From Sphingobacterium nematocida (lineage in GTDB: Bacteria; Bacteroidota; Bacteroidia; Sphingobacteriales; Sphingobacteriaceae): a DNA stretch of 64,000 nucleotides. The stretch spans positions 137,482 through 201,481 of the forward strand of contig NZ_FUZF01000006.1 of the NCBI RefSeq assembly GCF_900168125.1. Direction: 5' to 3'. Below, in pieces: positions 26,247 through 33,871 of the stretch (the first letter of the stretch is position 1; every line of letters starts with the position of its first letter). The notes beneath the pieces are model-generated. The model ran no database searches. It worked only from the letters and a program-made list of their open reading frames with translations, and was not told the origin of the DNA. Both the position numbers and the translations under genes were made by a program.

Positions 26247-26392
26247 GCATTATGACGTTTTTAGAAATCTTCTTTTTTAACCTTTAATAACAGCTGTTCT
26301 CCAAATAGAATTGATATTATAAGTATCTTTATCGTGGACGCTCTCAGAATACGTCTTAAAGAATACAATGTTTTTTTGATTATTATTAGAAT

Positions 26393-27208
26393 ATGTATCA
26401 TTTAGTTGAAGACACAATAGCAGCAGTTCGTCGCAAAATAGGCGACTTTGTTCCTGAATTTGGGATTATATTAGGTACCGGATTGGGAAAGCTTGTTGAC
26501 GAGATTGAAATAGCGCATCAAATCATGTATGCGAATATTCCTAATTTCCCTATCTCGACCGTTGAGTTTCATTCAGGTAAGCTTATCTTCGGTACCCTGA
26601 ATGGTCGTAATGTAGTCGCTATGCAAGGTAGGCTACACTTTTATGAAGGGTATAATATGCAGGAAGTCACGTTTCCGGTACGTGTGATGAAGGGACTTGG
26701 GATTCAGAAGTTGTTTGTTTCAAATGCCTCAGGCTCCTTGAATCCTCAGATTAAAAAGGGAGATTTCGGCATAATCGAAGACCATATCAATCTATTGCCC
26801 GATAATCCGTTGAGGGGGTCGAATGACGAAAGTTTTGGGCCGAGATTCCCGGATATGAGTGCTCCCTACGATAAGACTATGACTGAACAAGGACTGGCTA
26901 TCGCTGACCGATTAAGTGCAAAAGCACATCGCGTGGTATACGTTTCGACGCCAGGTCCAAACTTGGAAACACGAGCGGAGTATCGCTATATGCGTATTAT
27001 AGGAGGGGATATTGTTGGCATGAGTACCGTTCCTGAGGTGATCGTTGCTAATCATATGGCGCTGCCTGTATTTGCTATTTCGGTAATTACAGATGAAGGA
27101 TTCCATGCAGATCTAAAGCCTGTTTCTCTTCAGGAGATTGTTCGTGTAGCTGCAGCGGCAGAACCGAAAATGACGGCTATTTTAAAAGAATTGATTGCCA
27201 TGCAGTAA
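26393..27208 (+). CDS. punA: Purine-nucleoside phosphorylase (inosine/guanosine type)
   Basis: This 271-residue cytoplasmic enzyme of nucleoside salvage converts inosine or guanosine plus phosphate into the base and ribose-1-phosphate. It shows the trimeric PNP family motifs: GTGLGKLVDEI (phosphate loop, about residues 24-34), QGRLHFYEGY, SNASGSLNP and GMSTVPEVIVANHM (purine and ribose contacts), followed by ITDEG, where the Asp/Asn position decides base preference. The length is typical. It lies after the terminator of the utilisation locus and 46 bases before the porin gene, with which it may be co-transcribed. Nothing links it to the amino-sugar genes. Confidence 0.93.
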   Translation: MYHLVEDTIAAVRRKIGDFVPEFGIILGTGLGKLVDEIEIAHQIMYANIPNFPISTVEFHSGKLIFGTLNGRNVVAMQGRLHFYEGYNMQEVTFPVRVMKGLGIQKLFVSNASGSLNPQIKKGDFGIIEDHINLLPDNPLRGSNDESFGPRFPDMSAPYDKTMTEQGLAIADRLSAKAHRVVYVSTPGPNLETRAEYRYMRIIGGDIVGMSTVPEVIVANHMALPVFAISVITDEGFHADLKPVSLQEIVRVAAAAEPKMTAILKELIAMQ

Positions 27209-27254
27209 AATCTAATTTATCCTTTATTTTTGCAGGTATATTTAAAATAGATTC

Positions 27255-29237
27255 ATGAATAGTTGCTTACGTAGTGCCTTTGTTGTTTTAATACTCTTGC
27301 TGTCCTTTTTTAAGGGCGTGGCGCAGGAAGATGAAGGTTTTAGTAGTGCTTTGGATTCTGCCCGTGCATTGGAAGATAATAAGAAGGACTCGGTGGTTTT
27401 TTCGGCAAGATATGTCAGGTATGCTACGCTTAATATGCTGAAGTATGCTACATTTACGAAGCAAATTGATACCACACATCACAATTTTCAGTATTTCAAT
27501 AAACAGAACCTGCCTTGGGATCCCAGTATAAACTTAGGCTCCTATGGTTTAGCGACACGTGATTTATTATTCACGCCGGATAAAAGTATAGGTTTTCAGC
27601 CCGGATTTCATGCTTTAGAGCGGTATCTGATCACTTCGGATTCGGTAAACTATTATCGGGCTCGGGCAAGATTTTCAGAGCTCTATGCTGTTGGATTCTT
27701 TTTTGACGACCAGGTTTTTAGAGCAAAGTTGGCCCAGAATATAAATCCGCATTGGAACATAGGAGCCGAATACCATGCTACAAATACAGATGGCTACTAT
27801 TTGAATCAGAAGTATGCAGATCGTAAAGGAGCTGTTTTCTCTTGGTATGAATCGCCAAGCAGACGCTACAATATGATCACTAACTTTACATTCAACAAGT
27901 TGGATGCAACGGAGAATGGATCTATTATTAATGATACGGTATTTAGGGATAAAGATATTGGTGCATTGTATAGTGTGCCCGTCCGATTAACCGGGCAGCA
28001 AGCCAATAGGCCATATAATAAGTGGAATGATTATGGTGTCTTTCTAAGACAGTCCTATTATCTAGGACGGTTAGATACGTTGCATAATGGACAACCCGAA
28101 ATGGAAATTCATCCAACTAATGCAATCGCGCACAATACTTCATTGCGTCAACGTAAGTATGTATTCTTCAAAAATGAATCGGATAGGGAGGGTGCATTTC
28201 CTTTTGGAACAGCACAATTGGTGCGTGATACGACCAGTATTACTACGATAAGCAATGAATTTACTTACTCTTTCTATCTCCGTAACAAGTCGTTGTTGAA
28301 AAATGAAGCAAAGTTGAACCTGGGTTTTCAAAATGACTTGATATGGTATAAAGATAGTCTCACGAGTGATTTTTTTCAAAATAGTACCGTGAAAGGCGAA
28401 CTGACTTATAAATTTAGTGACCGTGTGAATGTACGAGTGGCCGGAGATCAAATTGTTGTTGGAAAGAACTTCGGTGACTTTTTATACGAGGCTAACGCTG
28501 ATATAGAAATAGGTGATAAAATTGGGAAAATATCTTTAGGAGCTTATAGTCAGAACAAGTCTCCGGAAATGGTATTTGATAGGATGAACTATACGTATCA
28601 TCAATGGTCGAACGAATTTGATAAGACTAAGACGCAGAATCTATCTTTTATGTACAGCAATAAGGTATTAGGTTTTAGTGGAAAAGCGGAGTATTTTCTA
28701 ATGAACAAGTATCTTTATTTTAAAGAAGTTGATAATCCAGAAGGCGACGAGCGTTTGGACCGTGTCATTGCTCCTACACAAACAGGTAATCTGAATCTTT
28801 TGAAAGTGACCGTCGCTCAAAATTTCAAGTTTGGCGCCTTGAGTTTCGACAATAAGGTTGTTTACCAAAAGTCCGATGCAATGGATGTATTGATGACACC
28901 AGAGTTATATACGTGGCACAGTCTCTATTATAGCGGTTTTTGGTACAATGTTCTGGATTTTAGAATTGGTACTGACGTGCGCTTTAATACGCCGTTTAGA
29001 AGCCCTTCGTACGCTATTAATGCAGGCCAGTTTTATTATGATAATACCGGTATAGAGTTTTCTACTTATCCTATTGTAGATTTTTGGATTACGGCAAATA
29101 TTCAGCGTGTTAATTTATTTGTGAGCAGTAATTTTACCAACCAATATATAGCACCTAAGGGATATTATACGGTCAGAAGATATCCAATGAACCCTGCTAA
29201 TTTTAGATTTGGGGTTTCGTGGAAGTTTTATGATTAA
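27255..29237 (+). CDS. Putative porin (Porin_10-type outer-membrane beta-barrel)
   Basis: This 660-residue exported protein has a signal peptide ending in FKGVAQ (about residue 23). The rest is an aromatic-rich series of amphipathic beta-strands (for example YRARARFSELYAVGFFFDDQ and NFRFGVSWKFYD), ending close to the C-terminus with an aromatic strand as in outer-membrane barrels. There is no plug or TonB box, so it is a porin-like barrel. Proteins of this design are annotated as putative porin throughout the Bacteroidota and often follow purine-nucleoside phosphorylase. The substrate is unknown. Confidence 0.82.
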   Translation: MNSCLRSAFVVLILLLSFFKGVAQEDEGFSSALDSARALEDNKKDSVVFSARYVRYATLNMLKYATFTKQIDTTHHNFQYFNKQNLPWDPSINLGSYGLATRDLLFTPDKSIGFQPGFHALERYLITSDSVNYYRARARFSELYAVGFFFDDQVFRAKLAQNINPHWNIGAEYHATNTDGYYLNQKYADRKGAVFSWYESPSRRYNMITNFTFNKLDATENGSIINDTVFRDKDIGALYSVPVRLTGQQANRPYNKWNDYGVFLRQSYYLGRLDTLHNGQPEMEIHPTNAIAHNTSLRQRKYVFFKNESDREGAFPFGTAQLVRDTTSITTISNEFTYSFYLRNKSLLKNEAKLNLGFQNDLIWYKDSLTSDFFQNSTVKGELTYKFSDRVNVRVAGDQIVVGKNFGDFLYEANADIEIGDKIGKISLGAYSQNKSPEMVFDRMNYTYHQWSNEFDKTKTQNLSFMYSNKVLGFSGKAEYFLMNKYLYFKEVDNPEGDERLDRVIAPTQTGNLNLLKVTVAQNFKFGALSFDNKVVYQKSDAMDVLMTPELYTWHSLYYSGFWYNVLDFRIGTDVRFNTPFRSPSYAINAGQFYYDNTGIEFSTYPIVDFWITANIQRVNLFVSSNFTNQYIAPKGYYTVRRYPMNPANFRFGVSWKFYD

Positions 29238-29298
29238 AATTATCTGATTGTTTTTTAGTGTTTTGTGATATTAATAGTGAAAAACATTCATGAAATAT

Positions 29299-29328
29299 TT
29301 TGAAAATAGAAATTTAGACCTATATTTG
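29299..29328 (+). promoter_or_regulatory. Promoter of the tRNA-Val cluster
   Basis: TTTG (29299-29302) and a perfect TATATTTG (29321-29328), 18 bases apart, match the Bacteroidota housekeeping consensus TTTG / TAnnTTTG. The start would be near 29335, about 45 bases before the degenerate tRNA copy and 135 before the first intact tRNA. This is the best-matching promoter I found in the window. Confidence 0.75.
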
Positions 29329-29379
29329 CACACGCAATCAGGGAAACAGATTGTGAGTTCTTAAAGATAAAAAAAACAT

Positions 29380-29450
29380 GGAGAATTAGCTCAGCTGGTT
29401 CAGATCATCCCGACTAGTCGGGAGTGGTCACTGGACAAGTTCTCATTCTT
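29380..29450 (+). pseudogene. Degenerate tRNA-Val copy with palindrome in place of the anticodon arm
   Basis: The first 24 bases (acceptor 5' strand GGAGAAT plus most of the D arm) are identical to the intact tRNA-Val at 29469. The anticodon arm is replaced by the perfect 16-base palindrome at 29408-29423, which leaves no seven-base anticodon loop. GGTCACTGG of the variable/T region is kept, but the T loop is lost and the 3' end is ATTCTTATCA instead of ATTCTCCACCA. It cannot serve as a normal tRNA. It is the first unit of the transcript from the promoter at 29299-29328, so it should be transcribed. Confidence 0.75.
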
Positions 29451-29468
29451 ATCATGTAAATATATAAT

Positions 29469-29543
29469 GGAGAATTAGCTCAGCTGGTTCAGAGCACCTG
29501 CCTTACAAGCAGGGGGTCACTGGTTCGAACCCAGTATTCTCCA
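29469..29543 (+). tRNA. tRNA-Val (anticodon UAC)
   Basis: It folds into a complete cloverleaf: acceptor GGAGAAT/ATTCTCC, D stem GCTC/GAGC, anticodon stem CCTGC/GCAGG with loop CTTACAA (TAC at 29504-29506), T stem ACTGG/CCAGT with loop TTCGAAC, and discriminator A at 29543. A CCA follows directly at 29544-29546, so the 3' end is encoded in the gene. It reads GUA/GUG-type valine codons. Confidence 0.97.
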
Positions 29544-29553
29544 CCATAGTCTC

Positions 29554-29628
29554 GGAGGATTAGCTCAGCTGGTTCAGAGCACCTGCCTTACAAGCAGGGG
29601 GTCACTGGTTCGAACCCAGTATCCTCCA
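29554..29628 (+). tRNA. tRNA-Val (anticodon UAC), second copy
   Basis: It is identical to the copy at 29469 except for one compensated pair in the acceptor stem: GGAGGAT/ATCCTCC instead of GGAGAAT/ATTCTCC. The anticodon TAC is at 29589-29591. No CCA is encoded (CAC follows the discriminator A), so the end must be added by the CCA-adding enzyme. It lies 10 bases after the first copy's discriminator and is followed by a terminator. Confidence 0.97.
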
Positions 29629-29635
29629 CACATAG

Positions 29636-29663
29636 AGCATCAAGTGATTGGTGCTTTTTTTTT
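29636..29663 (+). terminator. Rho-independent terminator between tRNA-Val genes
   Basis: A 7-bp stem (AGCATCA / TGGTGCT, one G-U pair) with a 6-base loop runs into eight T. Confidence 0.8.
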
Positions 29664-29681
29664 ACAAAAAGAAATAATTTT

Positions 29682-29756
29682 GGGGGTTTAGCTCAGTTGG
29701 TTTAGAGCACTACCTCGACAAGGTAGGGGTCACTGGTTCGAGCCCAGTAATCCCCA
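29682..29756 (+). tRNA. tRNA-Val (anticodon GAC)
   Basis: It folds into a complete cloverleaf: acceptor GGGGGTT/AATCCCC (one G-U), D stem GCTC/GAGC, anticodon stem CTACC/GGTAG with loop TCGACAA (GAC at 29717-29719), and T arm ACTGG TTCGAGC CCAGT. It reads GUC/GUU codons and complements the two UAC copies. No CCA is encoded. It follows a terminator by only 18 bases, so it depends on read-through or an unrecognised promoter. Confidence 0.96.
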
Positions 29757-29768
29757 CAAAATTAGCGA

Positions 29769-29793
29769 AGCATCAGATTACTGATGCTTTTTT
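29769..29793 (+). terminator. Rho-independent terminator after tRNA-Val(GAC)
   Basis: An 8-bp perfect stem (AGCATCAG / CTGATGCT) with an ATTA loop is followed by a T tract. The minus-strand candidate reading frame at 29778-29990 ends inside this hairpin. Confidence 0.85.
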
Positions 29794-29990
29794 GTTATAA
29801 CTAAGATCTCCTCCTCTTGACTAAACACCACCTCTTTTTCTCGCACATTTATTTTAATCCTAACAAAGAAGTCTCCGTTTGACGATTTGTAGCATATATC
29901 TTCTCGCAGAGCTTCGGTAAAGTCGCGTGTAAGCAACTTATAGATAAACGAATTGTTTATACTCAGTCTAATTAAGACTTTATAATTTAT
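29778..29990 (-). CDS. Possible small protein or remnant with no standard start codon
   Basis: A stop-free minus-strand frame of 70 codons ends in TAA inside the tRNA terminator. Its translation looks protein-like (KVLIRLSINNS..., FFVRIKINVREKEVVF, EEEILVITKKHQ), with alternating beta-type segments. The codon at the expected start is ATA, and the only standard start further in is a TTG at codon 19, which would leave about 52 residues. It is divergent from the receptor gene at 29994. It could be a decayed gene whose ATG became ATA, a gene starting at TTG, or chance. I do not recognise a family. Confidence 0.25.
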   Translation of the reverse strand: MNYKVLIRLSINNSFIYKLLTRDFTEALREDICYKSSNGDFFVRIKINVREKEVVFSQEEEILVITKKHQ

Positions 29991-29993
29991 TAC

Positions 29994-32339
29994 ATGAAGC
30001 TTTATCTACTACTTTTTTTATACTTTATTTCTTATTCGTACCTCACGGCTCAAATATCTTTATCAGGTAAGGTCTATTCTACCCAAGGCAAAGTACTGAG
30101 TCAGGTCAATATTCAACTCTTGTCACTTCCGGATTCCTCATTATCTATGGAACGGAAAAGTGACGAGGACGGTACTTTTACCTTTAGTTTTCATAAAGAA
30201 GGTGATTACGTTTTACTATACTCCTATCTAGGATATAGTACGTCTCTCAGTAAAAGTTATAAGATGGTTGCTGGAGATAAAACAATGGTAATGCCCGCTA
30301 TGCTTTCTCCTGAGTCTGTCATGCTCGAAGAGGTAGCAATAAAGGGAAAGGTGCCCGCTGTCCGTCAATACGTAGACAAAATGGTTGTCGACGTGGAGGG
30401 AAGTGTCGTCAGTGAGGGGAATAATGTATTGGAGCTGTTGGAGAAAACTCCAGGTGTCGTATCGGATGGTAAGGGCAATTTTTCCATTCAGGGTAGAACT
30501 GGCGCTAACGTAAAAATTGACGGGCGTGATATTTATCTTTCGGGGACACAGTTGGCGGCCTTATTAAGGGGAATGCAGGCCTCAGATGTTGCTAAGCTAG
30601 AACTTATGGCAAACCCTTCTTCCAAAGAAGATGCTTCAGGGACCGCGGGAGTCATAAATATTGTGACGAAGAAAAACCGCAAGCTTGGATTTGGTGGGGA
30701 TGTTTTTGCACGTGGCGGATATTCGCGTAGACCGGAGGGAAGTATCGGGGGAGGTGTTCATTTTAAAAATAGTAAAGTCAATACCTTTATGAGCGCTTCT
30801 GTCGGGTATGAGGAGTCTAAGGAGCGGCGCTTTACAGAAAATAAAATCCATAACAATGGACAGCTGAGTCGTATTCAAACTCAACTAGAAACGTCTAGAT
30901 TAAATCCTGGGAGATACCATAGTCTTCGTACAGGAGCGACATTGGAAATAGATACTTCAAGTACAATAGAAGCAAGTATCAATTGGATTAAAGGGACATT
31001 TATAACTGTAGCAGATATAGAAACAAAAAATGAGTCAGCAGGACTGTCTACTTTAGCCAATACTTCAAATTCATTTAATGAAGGCTATAATAACCTAACA
31101 TTTAATGTAAACTACAAAAGAAAGTATAGTACTGACGATCATTTTCTTAAGATCAATGTGGATTATGCCCCTCATACCAATAAATATGATAACATGTTCC
31201 AAACTCGATTCTTAGATTCAAAGCAGGAGCCATCTAACATATCTGCACGAAAAAATGTGCAAAACCTTAGTAATACCACCTATACGGCGCGGGCAGATTA
31301 TAGTAAGCCCTACACCAACTCAAAGTTAGAATTGGGATGGAAGTTGAGCCATTTTTTTATAGACAACAATGTTCGGAATGATACCCTGTTCAAAGACCAG
31401 TGGATTATGGATGAAAAGAGCTCAAATGTATTTCAATATACCCAACATGTACAAGCCGGATATCTTATCTATTCCGGTAAAAAAGGCAGGTTTGAATATC
31501 AGGCTGGACTAAGAGGTGAGTATGCTTACATTCAGACAGCGCAAAAAACCTTGGAAAAAAAGAACAAGAATAATTATCTGGAGGTATTCCCTAATGCATT
31601 TGCGCTATATAATCTTAATGAAAGTAATTTTTTAAGAACATCTTTTGGTAGTCGTATTGAACGCCCGGTTGATCATGATGTGAATGTTTTTAGGGTATAC
31701 GAAAATGCGTTTTCCTATTACCAAGGAAATGCGGAGTTAGAACCTGAACGCAGTTATATTGTAGAATTAGGGCATGGATTTAAAAACAAGCTCTTTACAA
31801 CACTGTCAGCAGGGTATGGTAAAAATGTAATTACTTGGATTACAAGAGCTGCTGCAGAGCCAAATGTGACTTTCAGTACCCCCGAAAATATAGGACGCTT
31901 CGTTAATTATAGTGCTAGTGTGATGTATAATAGTTCATTTACTTCATGGTGGACAGGTTGTCATTATGTGAATGCATTTCACAATAGGTATTCTGGTTCT
32001 ATTGATGCTGTTGACTTAGATTCCAAAGGAGCTAGTTGGTCTGCCAATTCTAAACACACCTTGCAATCGGCATGGGGAGTACGAGCAGAAGTGTTAGGAT
32101 ACTATAATTCTGGAATTACCACAGGGGTGCAACGAAAAGAGGCGACTTACGGTCTTGATTTGGCGTTAGAAAAAAAGTTGATTGCTGATCGGGCCATGAT
32201 AAAATTAGCTGTGAATGGATTGATTCGAAATGGTAATCCAAGATACACCAGTGTCTATGATGGGTTGACATTATATAACTCAGCTTATCCAGATAATAGA
32301 AAAGTGCTATTGTCGTTAAGTTACCGGTTCGGTGCTTAA
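29994..32339 (+). CDS. TonB-dependent receptor / outer-membrane beta-barrel family protein with carboxypeptidase-like domain
   Basis: This 781-residue outer-membrane protein has a signal peptide ending in YLTAQ (about residue 19). A carboxypeptidase-regulatory-like domain spans about 22-105 (SLSGKVYSTQG at its start), then a plug (about 112-225, with LLEKTPGVV, VKIDGRDIYL and GTAGVINIVTKKN), then a barrel to residue 781 of the OMP_b-brl_3 kind, ending in SLSYRFGA. It is not a SusC: it is shorter, lacks the SusC signature and has no SusD partner. Its stop codon TAA shares a base with the ATG of the Fur-like gene, so the two are translationally coupled, pointing to a metal- or stress-linked function. 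Confidence 0.88.
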   Translation: MKLYLLLFLYFISYSYLTAQISLSGKVYSTQGKVLSQVNIQLLSLPDSSLSMERKSDEDGTFTFSFHKEGDYVLLYSYLGYSTSLSKSYKMVAGDKTMVMPAMLSPESVMLEEVAIKGKVPAVRQYVDKMVVDVEGSVVSEGNNVLELLEKTPGVVSDGKGNFSIQGRTGANVKIDGRDIYLSGTQLAALLRGMQASDVAKLELMANPSSKEDASGTAGVINIVTKKNRKLGFGGDVFARGGYSRRPEGSIGGGVHFKNSKVNTFMSASVGYEESKERRFTENKIHNNGQLSRIQTQLETSRLNPGRYHSLRTGATLEIDTSSTIEASINWIKGTFITVADIETKNESAGLSTLANTSNSFNEGYNNLTFNVNYKRKYSTDDHFLKINVDYAPHTNKYDNMFQTRFLDSKQEPSNISARKNVQNLSNTTYTARADYSKPYTNSKLELGWKLSHFFIDNNVRNDTLFKDQWIMDEKSSNVFQYTQHVQAGYLIYSGKKGRFEYQAGLRGEYAYIQTAQKTLEKKNKNNYLEVFPNAFALYNLNESNFLRTSFGSRIERPVDHDVNVFRVYENAFSYYQGNAELEPERSYIVELGHGFKNKLFTTLSAGYGKNVITWITRAAAEPNVTFSTPENIGRFVNYSASVMYNSSFTSWWTGCHYVNAFHNRYSGSIDAVDLDSKGASWSANSKHTLQSAWGVRAEVLGYYNSGITTGVQRKEATYGLDLALEKKLIADRAMIKLAVNGLIRNGNPRYTSVYDGLTLYNSAYPDNRKVLLSLSYRFGA

Positions 32340-32602
32340 TGGTTTGGTTTAGAAAGAAAGAGGTCATGAGTAAAACGGAAAAAGCGATCATAACACTACT
32401 TCAACAGAAAGAAGTGTTTATGGATGTAGAGGATATTTTCCTGCAGCTGAATCCTGGTTGTAAGCGCTATAGTTATGCGGCAGTATACCATAGTGTACGT
32501 ACGCTGAATCAAAAAGGGGCGATAGTAAGTGAGGTAAGGCCATTTGAACGAAGAAAATATTTTCGGATCAATGTAGCATGGAGTGCAAGAACGTTAGAAT
32601 AG
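32339..32602 (+). CDS. Small Fur-like winged-helix protein
   Basis: This 87-residue protein resembles the N-terminal DNA-binding domain of Fur regulators: a helix KAIITLLQQKEVFMDVEDIFLQL, then SYAAVYHSVRTLNQKGAIVSEV, which matches the Fur recognition-helix pattern (s-x-a-T-V-Y-R-t-L-x-x-L-x-x-x-G-l-v), then a wing with basic residues FERRKYFRI. The dimerisation and metal-binding C-terminal half of Fur is absent. Its ATG overlaps the upstream receptor's stop (TAATG), so it is co-translated. A start at 32366 is also possible. Inferred role: local regulator of the receptor or of the adjoining sigma/anti-sigma locus. With no metal site it may sense something else or work with a partner. Confidence 0.65.
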   Translation: MVWFRKKEVMSKTEKAIITLLQQKEVFMDVEDIFLQLNPGCKRYSYAAVYHSVRTLNQKGAIVSEVRPFERRKYFRINVAWSARTLE

Positions 32603-32632
32603 TGAAATATTATTTATAATCGATCTAAATAA

Positions 32633-33175
32633 ATGTATATTTGTGGTGATTTGGATACGGCACCTCATAACTCAACTATAGCGATTAATGCAGAGACTTT
32701 CGAGCAGCTCTTTCAGGAATACTGGAAGAGGATGTACATCTTTGCTTTGAAGACAATGGAGGATGAGGATGACGCAAAGGAAATCGTTCAGGATGTTTTC
32801 AAATCGCTTTGGGAGCGAAAGGACGAATTAAGTATTAAGGACGTAGAGCGGTATTTATTAAGGTCTGTCAAGTTAAAATCTTTAGAGTATATTAGAAATA
32901 AAAGCACGAGAAAACGTCATCACGATGTGATACAGATACAAACAAAGGCGATGTATGAGGATGAACAGCTCCAGTTGAAGGAGCTGACGTCAAAACTAAA
33001 TACTATTGTAGATGGATTGCCTAAGCAATGTAGAAATGTGTTCAAAATGAGTAGGGAGCAGGGGTTGACAAATCGAGAAATTGCTCAGACACTGTTTATT
33101 TCGGAGCGTGCTGTCGAATATCACATTAGCAAAGCTTTGATGGTGTTGCGGACCAATCTGATAGAGCAGAATTGA
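32633..33175 (+). CDS. RNA polymerase ECF sigma factor, FecI-like
   Basis: This 180-residue sigma-70 family protein has region 2 at about residues 22-90 (FQEYWKRMYIFALKTMEDEDDAKEIVQDVFKSLW) and region 4 at about 115-175 (GLPKQCRNVFKMSREQGLTNREIAQTLFISERAVEYHISKAL, a helix-turn-helix). It belongs to the Bacteroidota ECF group that controls TonB-dependent receptors. The anti-sigma gene follows 54 bases later. A perfect TATATTTG box lies at 32636-32643 over the annotated first codons; if that is a real -7 element, translation must begin downstream, for example at the TTG at 32651. Likely role: switch on the receptor and lipoprotein genes that follow when the cognate ligand is bound. Confidence 0.9.
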   Translation: MYICGDLDTAPHNSTIAINAETFEQLFQEYWKRMYIFALKTMEDEDDAKEIVQDVFKSLWERKDELSIKDVERYLLRSVKLKSLEYIRNKSTRKRHHDVIQIQTKAMYEDEQLQLKELTSKLNTIVDGLPKQCRNVFKMSREQGLTNREIAQTLFISERAVEYHISKALMVLRTNLIEQN

Positions 33176-33188
33176 CAACTCGAGACAC

Positions 33189-33221
33189 TTGGAAAAGATA
33201 GTTTTATATTTTGTATTTTTG
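33189..33221 (+). promoter_or_regulatory. Promoter candidate for the anti-sigma gene
   Basis: TTG at 33189-33191 and a consensus TATTTTTG at 33214-33221 lie 22 bases apart in the 54-base gap. The implied start is very close to the ATG at 33230, so the transcript would have almost no leader. Confidence 0.35.
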
Positions 33222-33229
33222 TATATAAG

Positions 33230-33865
33230 ATGGATATCAGTAAAGCGCTATTAGAAAAGTACGAACTTGGTCAGTGTAATGACGAAGAGCTTGCTGCTGT
33301 CCAAAAGTGGTTAGAAAGTGAAGATTGGGGCGATTGGGAATTTTCAGAAGAAGTTAAGCCTGGTGTTAAAGAGGGAATGTGGGCGGATATCGCAGAGGTT
33401 ATGGATAGTACACCAATTCCTAAATTGAAGAAACAGAATTCTTTCCTAAAGAAATATCGGTATGCTATCGCCGCTGCAAGTATAGTATTGCTTATCGGTG
33501 GTTATTATAGCTTGGCTCTGCAGAAAGAAGAGGAGTCTAATTTCCAAGCTTCTAATATTGAACCTGGTGTGGTGTCGTTTACAAAAGACGCTTTTGATAT
33601 GGTGTTAAGTGCTAATAGCGAGGCTAGTATCGATTTTGAGACAGGTAGCATAGTCTTGACGGGAGATATTATGTTCAGGCCGAAGCGGGATTTTGTACTT
33701 CAGGACGAAAGAAGTAATCAGGTTTTTAACTTTAAAAGTGGTGAAGTATATTTTGTCTCGGATCGAGAAGAACAAAAGAAACTAATTATTTTATCGAAGA
33801 AGGAAATGATATTTTTACCTCCAGCCATTCAACGGAAAATAAAACAACAATTTCATATCTCTTAG
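33230..33865 (+). CDS. Short FecR-like anti-sigma factor
   Basis: This 211-residue protein begins with the cytoplasmic N-terminus typical of FecR proteins (DISKALLEKYELGQCNDEELAAVQKWL), followed by one transmembrane helix at about residues 74-92 and a periplasmic domain of only about 120 residues. Ordinary FecR-type proteins run to 300 residues or more; here the periplasmic part retains a degenerate FecR-like core (LTGDIMFRPKRDF, FKSGEVYFVSD) and lacks an STN domain. It sits between the ECF sigma factor and a DUF4374 lipoprotein whose start is 7 bases after its stop. Role: hold the sigma factor at the membrane until signalled by the receptor. The short periplasmic part may contact a lipoprotein instead of a TonB transducer. 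Confidence 0.72.
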   Translation: MDISKALLEKYELGQCNDEELAAVQKWLESEDWGDWEFSEEVKPGVKEGMWADIAEVMDSTPIPKLKKQNSFLKKYRYAIAAASIVLLIGGYYSLALQKEEESNFQASNIEPGVVSFTKDAFDMVLSANSEASIDFETGSIVLTGDIMFRPKRDFVLQDERSNQVFNFKSGEVYFVSDREEQKKLIILSKKEMIFLPPAIQRKIKQQFHIS

Positions 33866-33871
33866 TTGTTT

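Noticed and set aside
29469..29756. Tandem tRNA genes as a possible integration site of a genomic island
   Set aside because: No integrase gene or direct repeat of a tRNA 3' end was found in the neighbouring sequence; the degenerate first copy is at the 5' side and lacks the T-arm end that attachment sites usually use.
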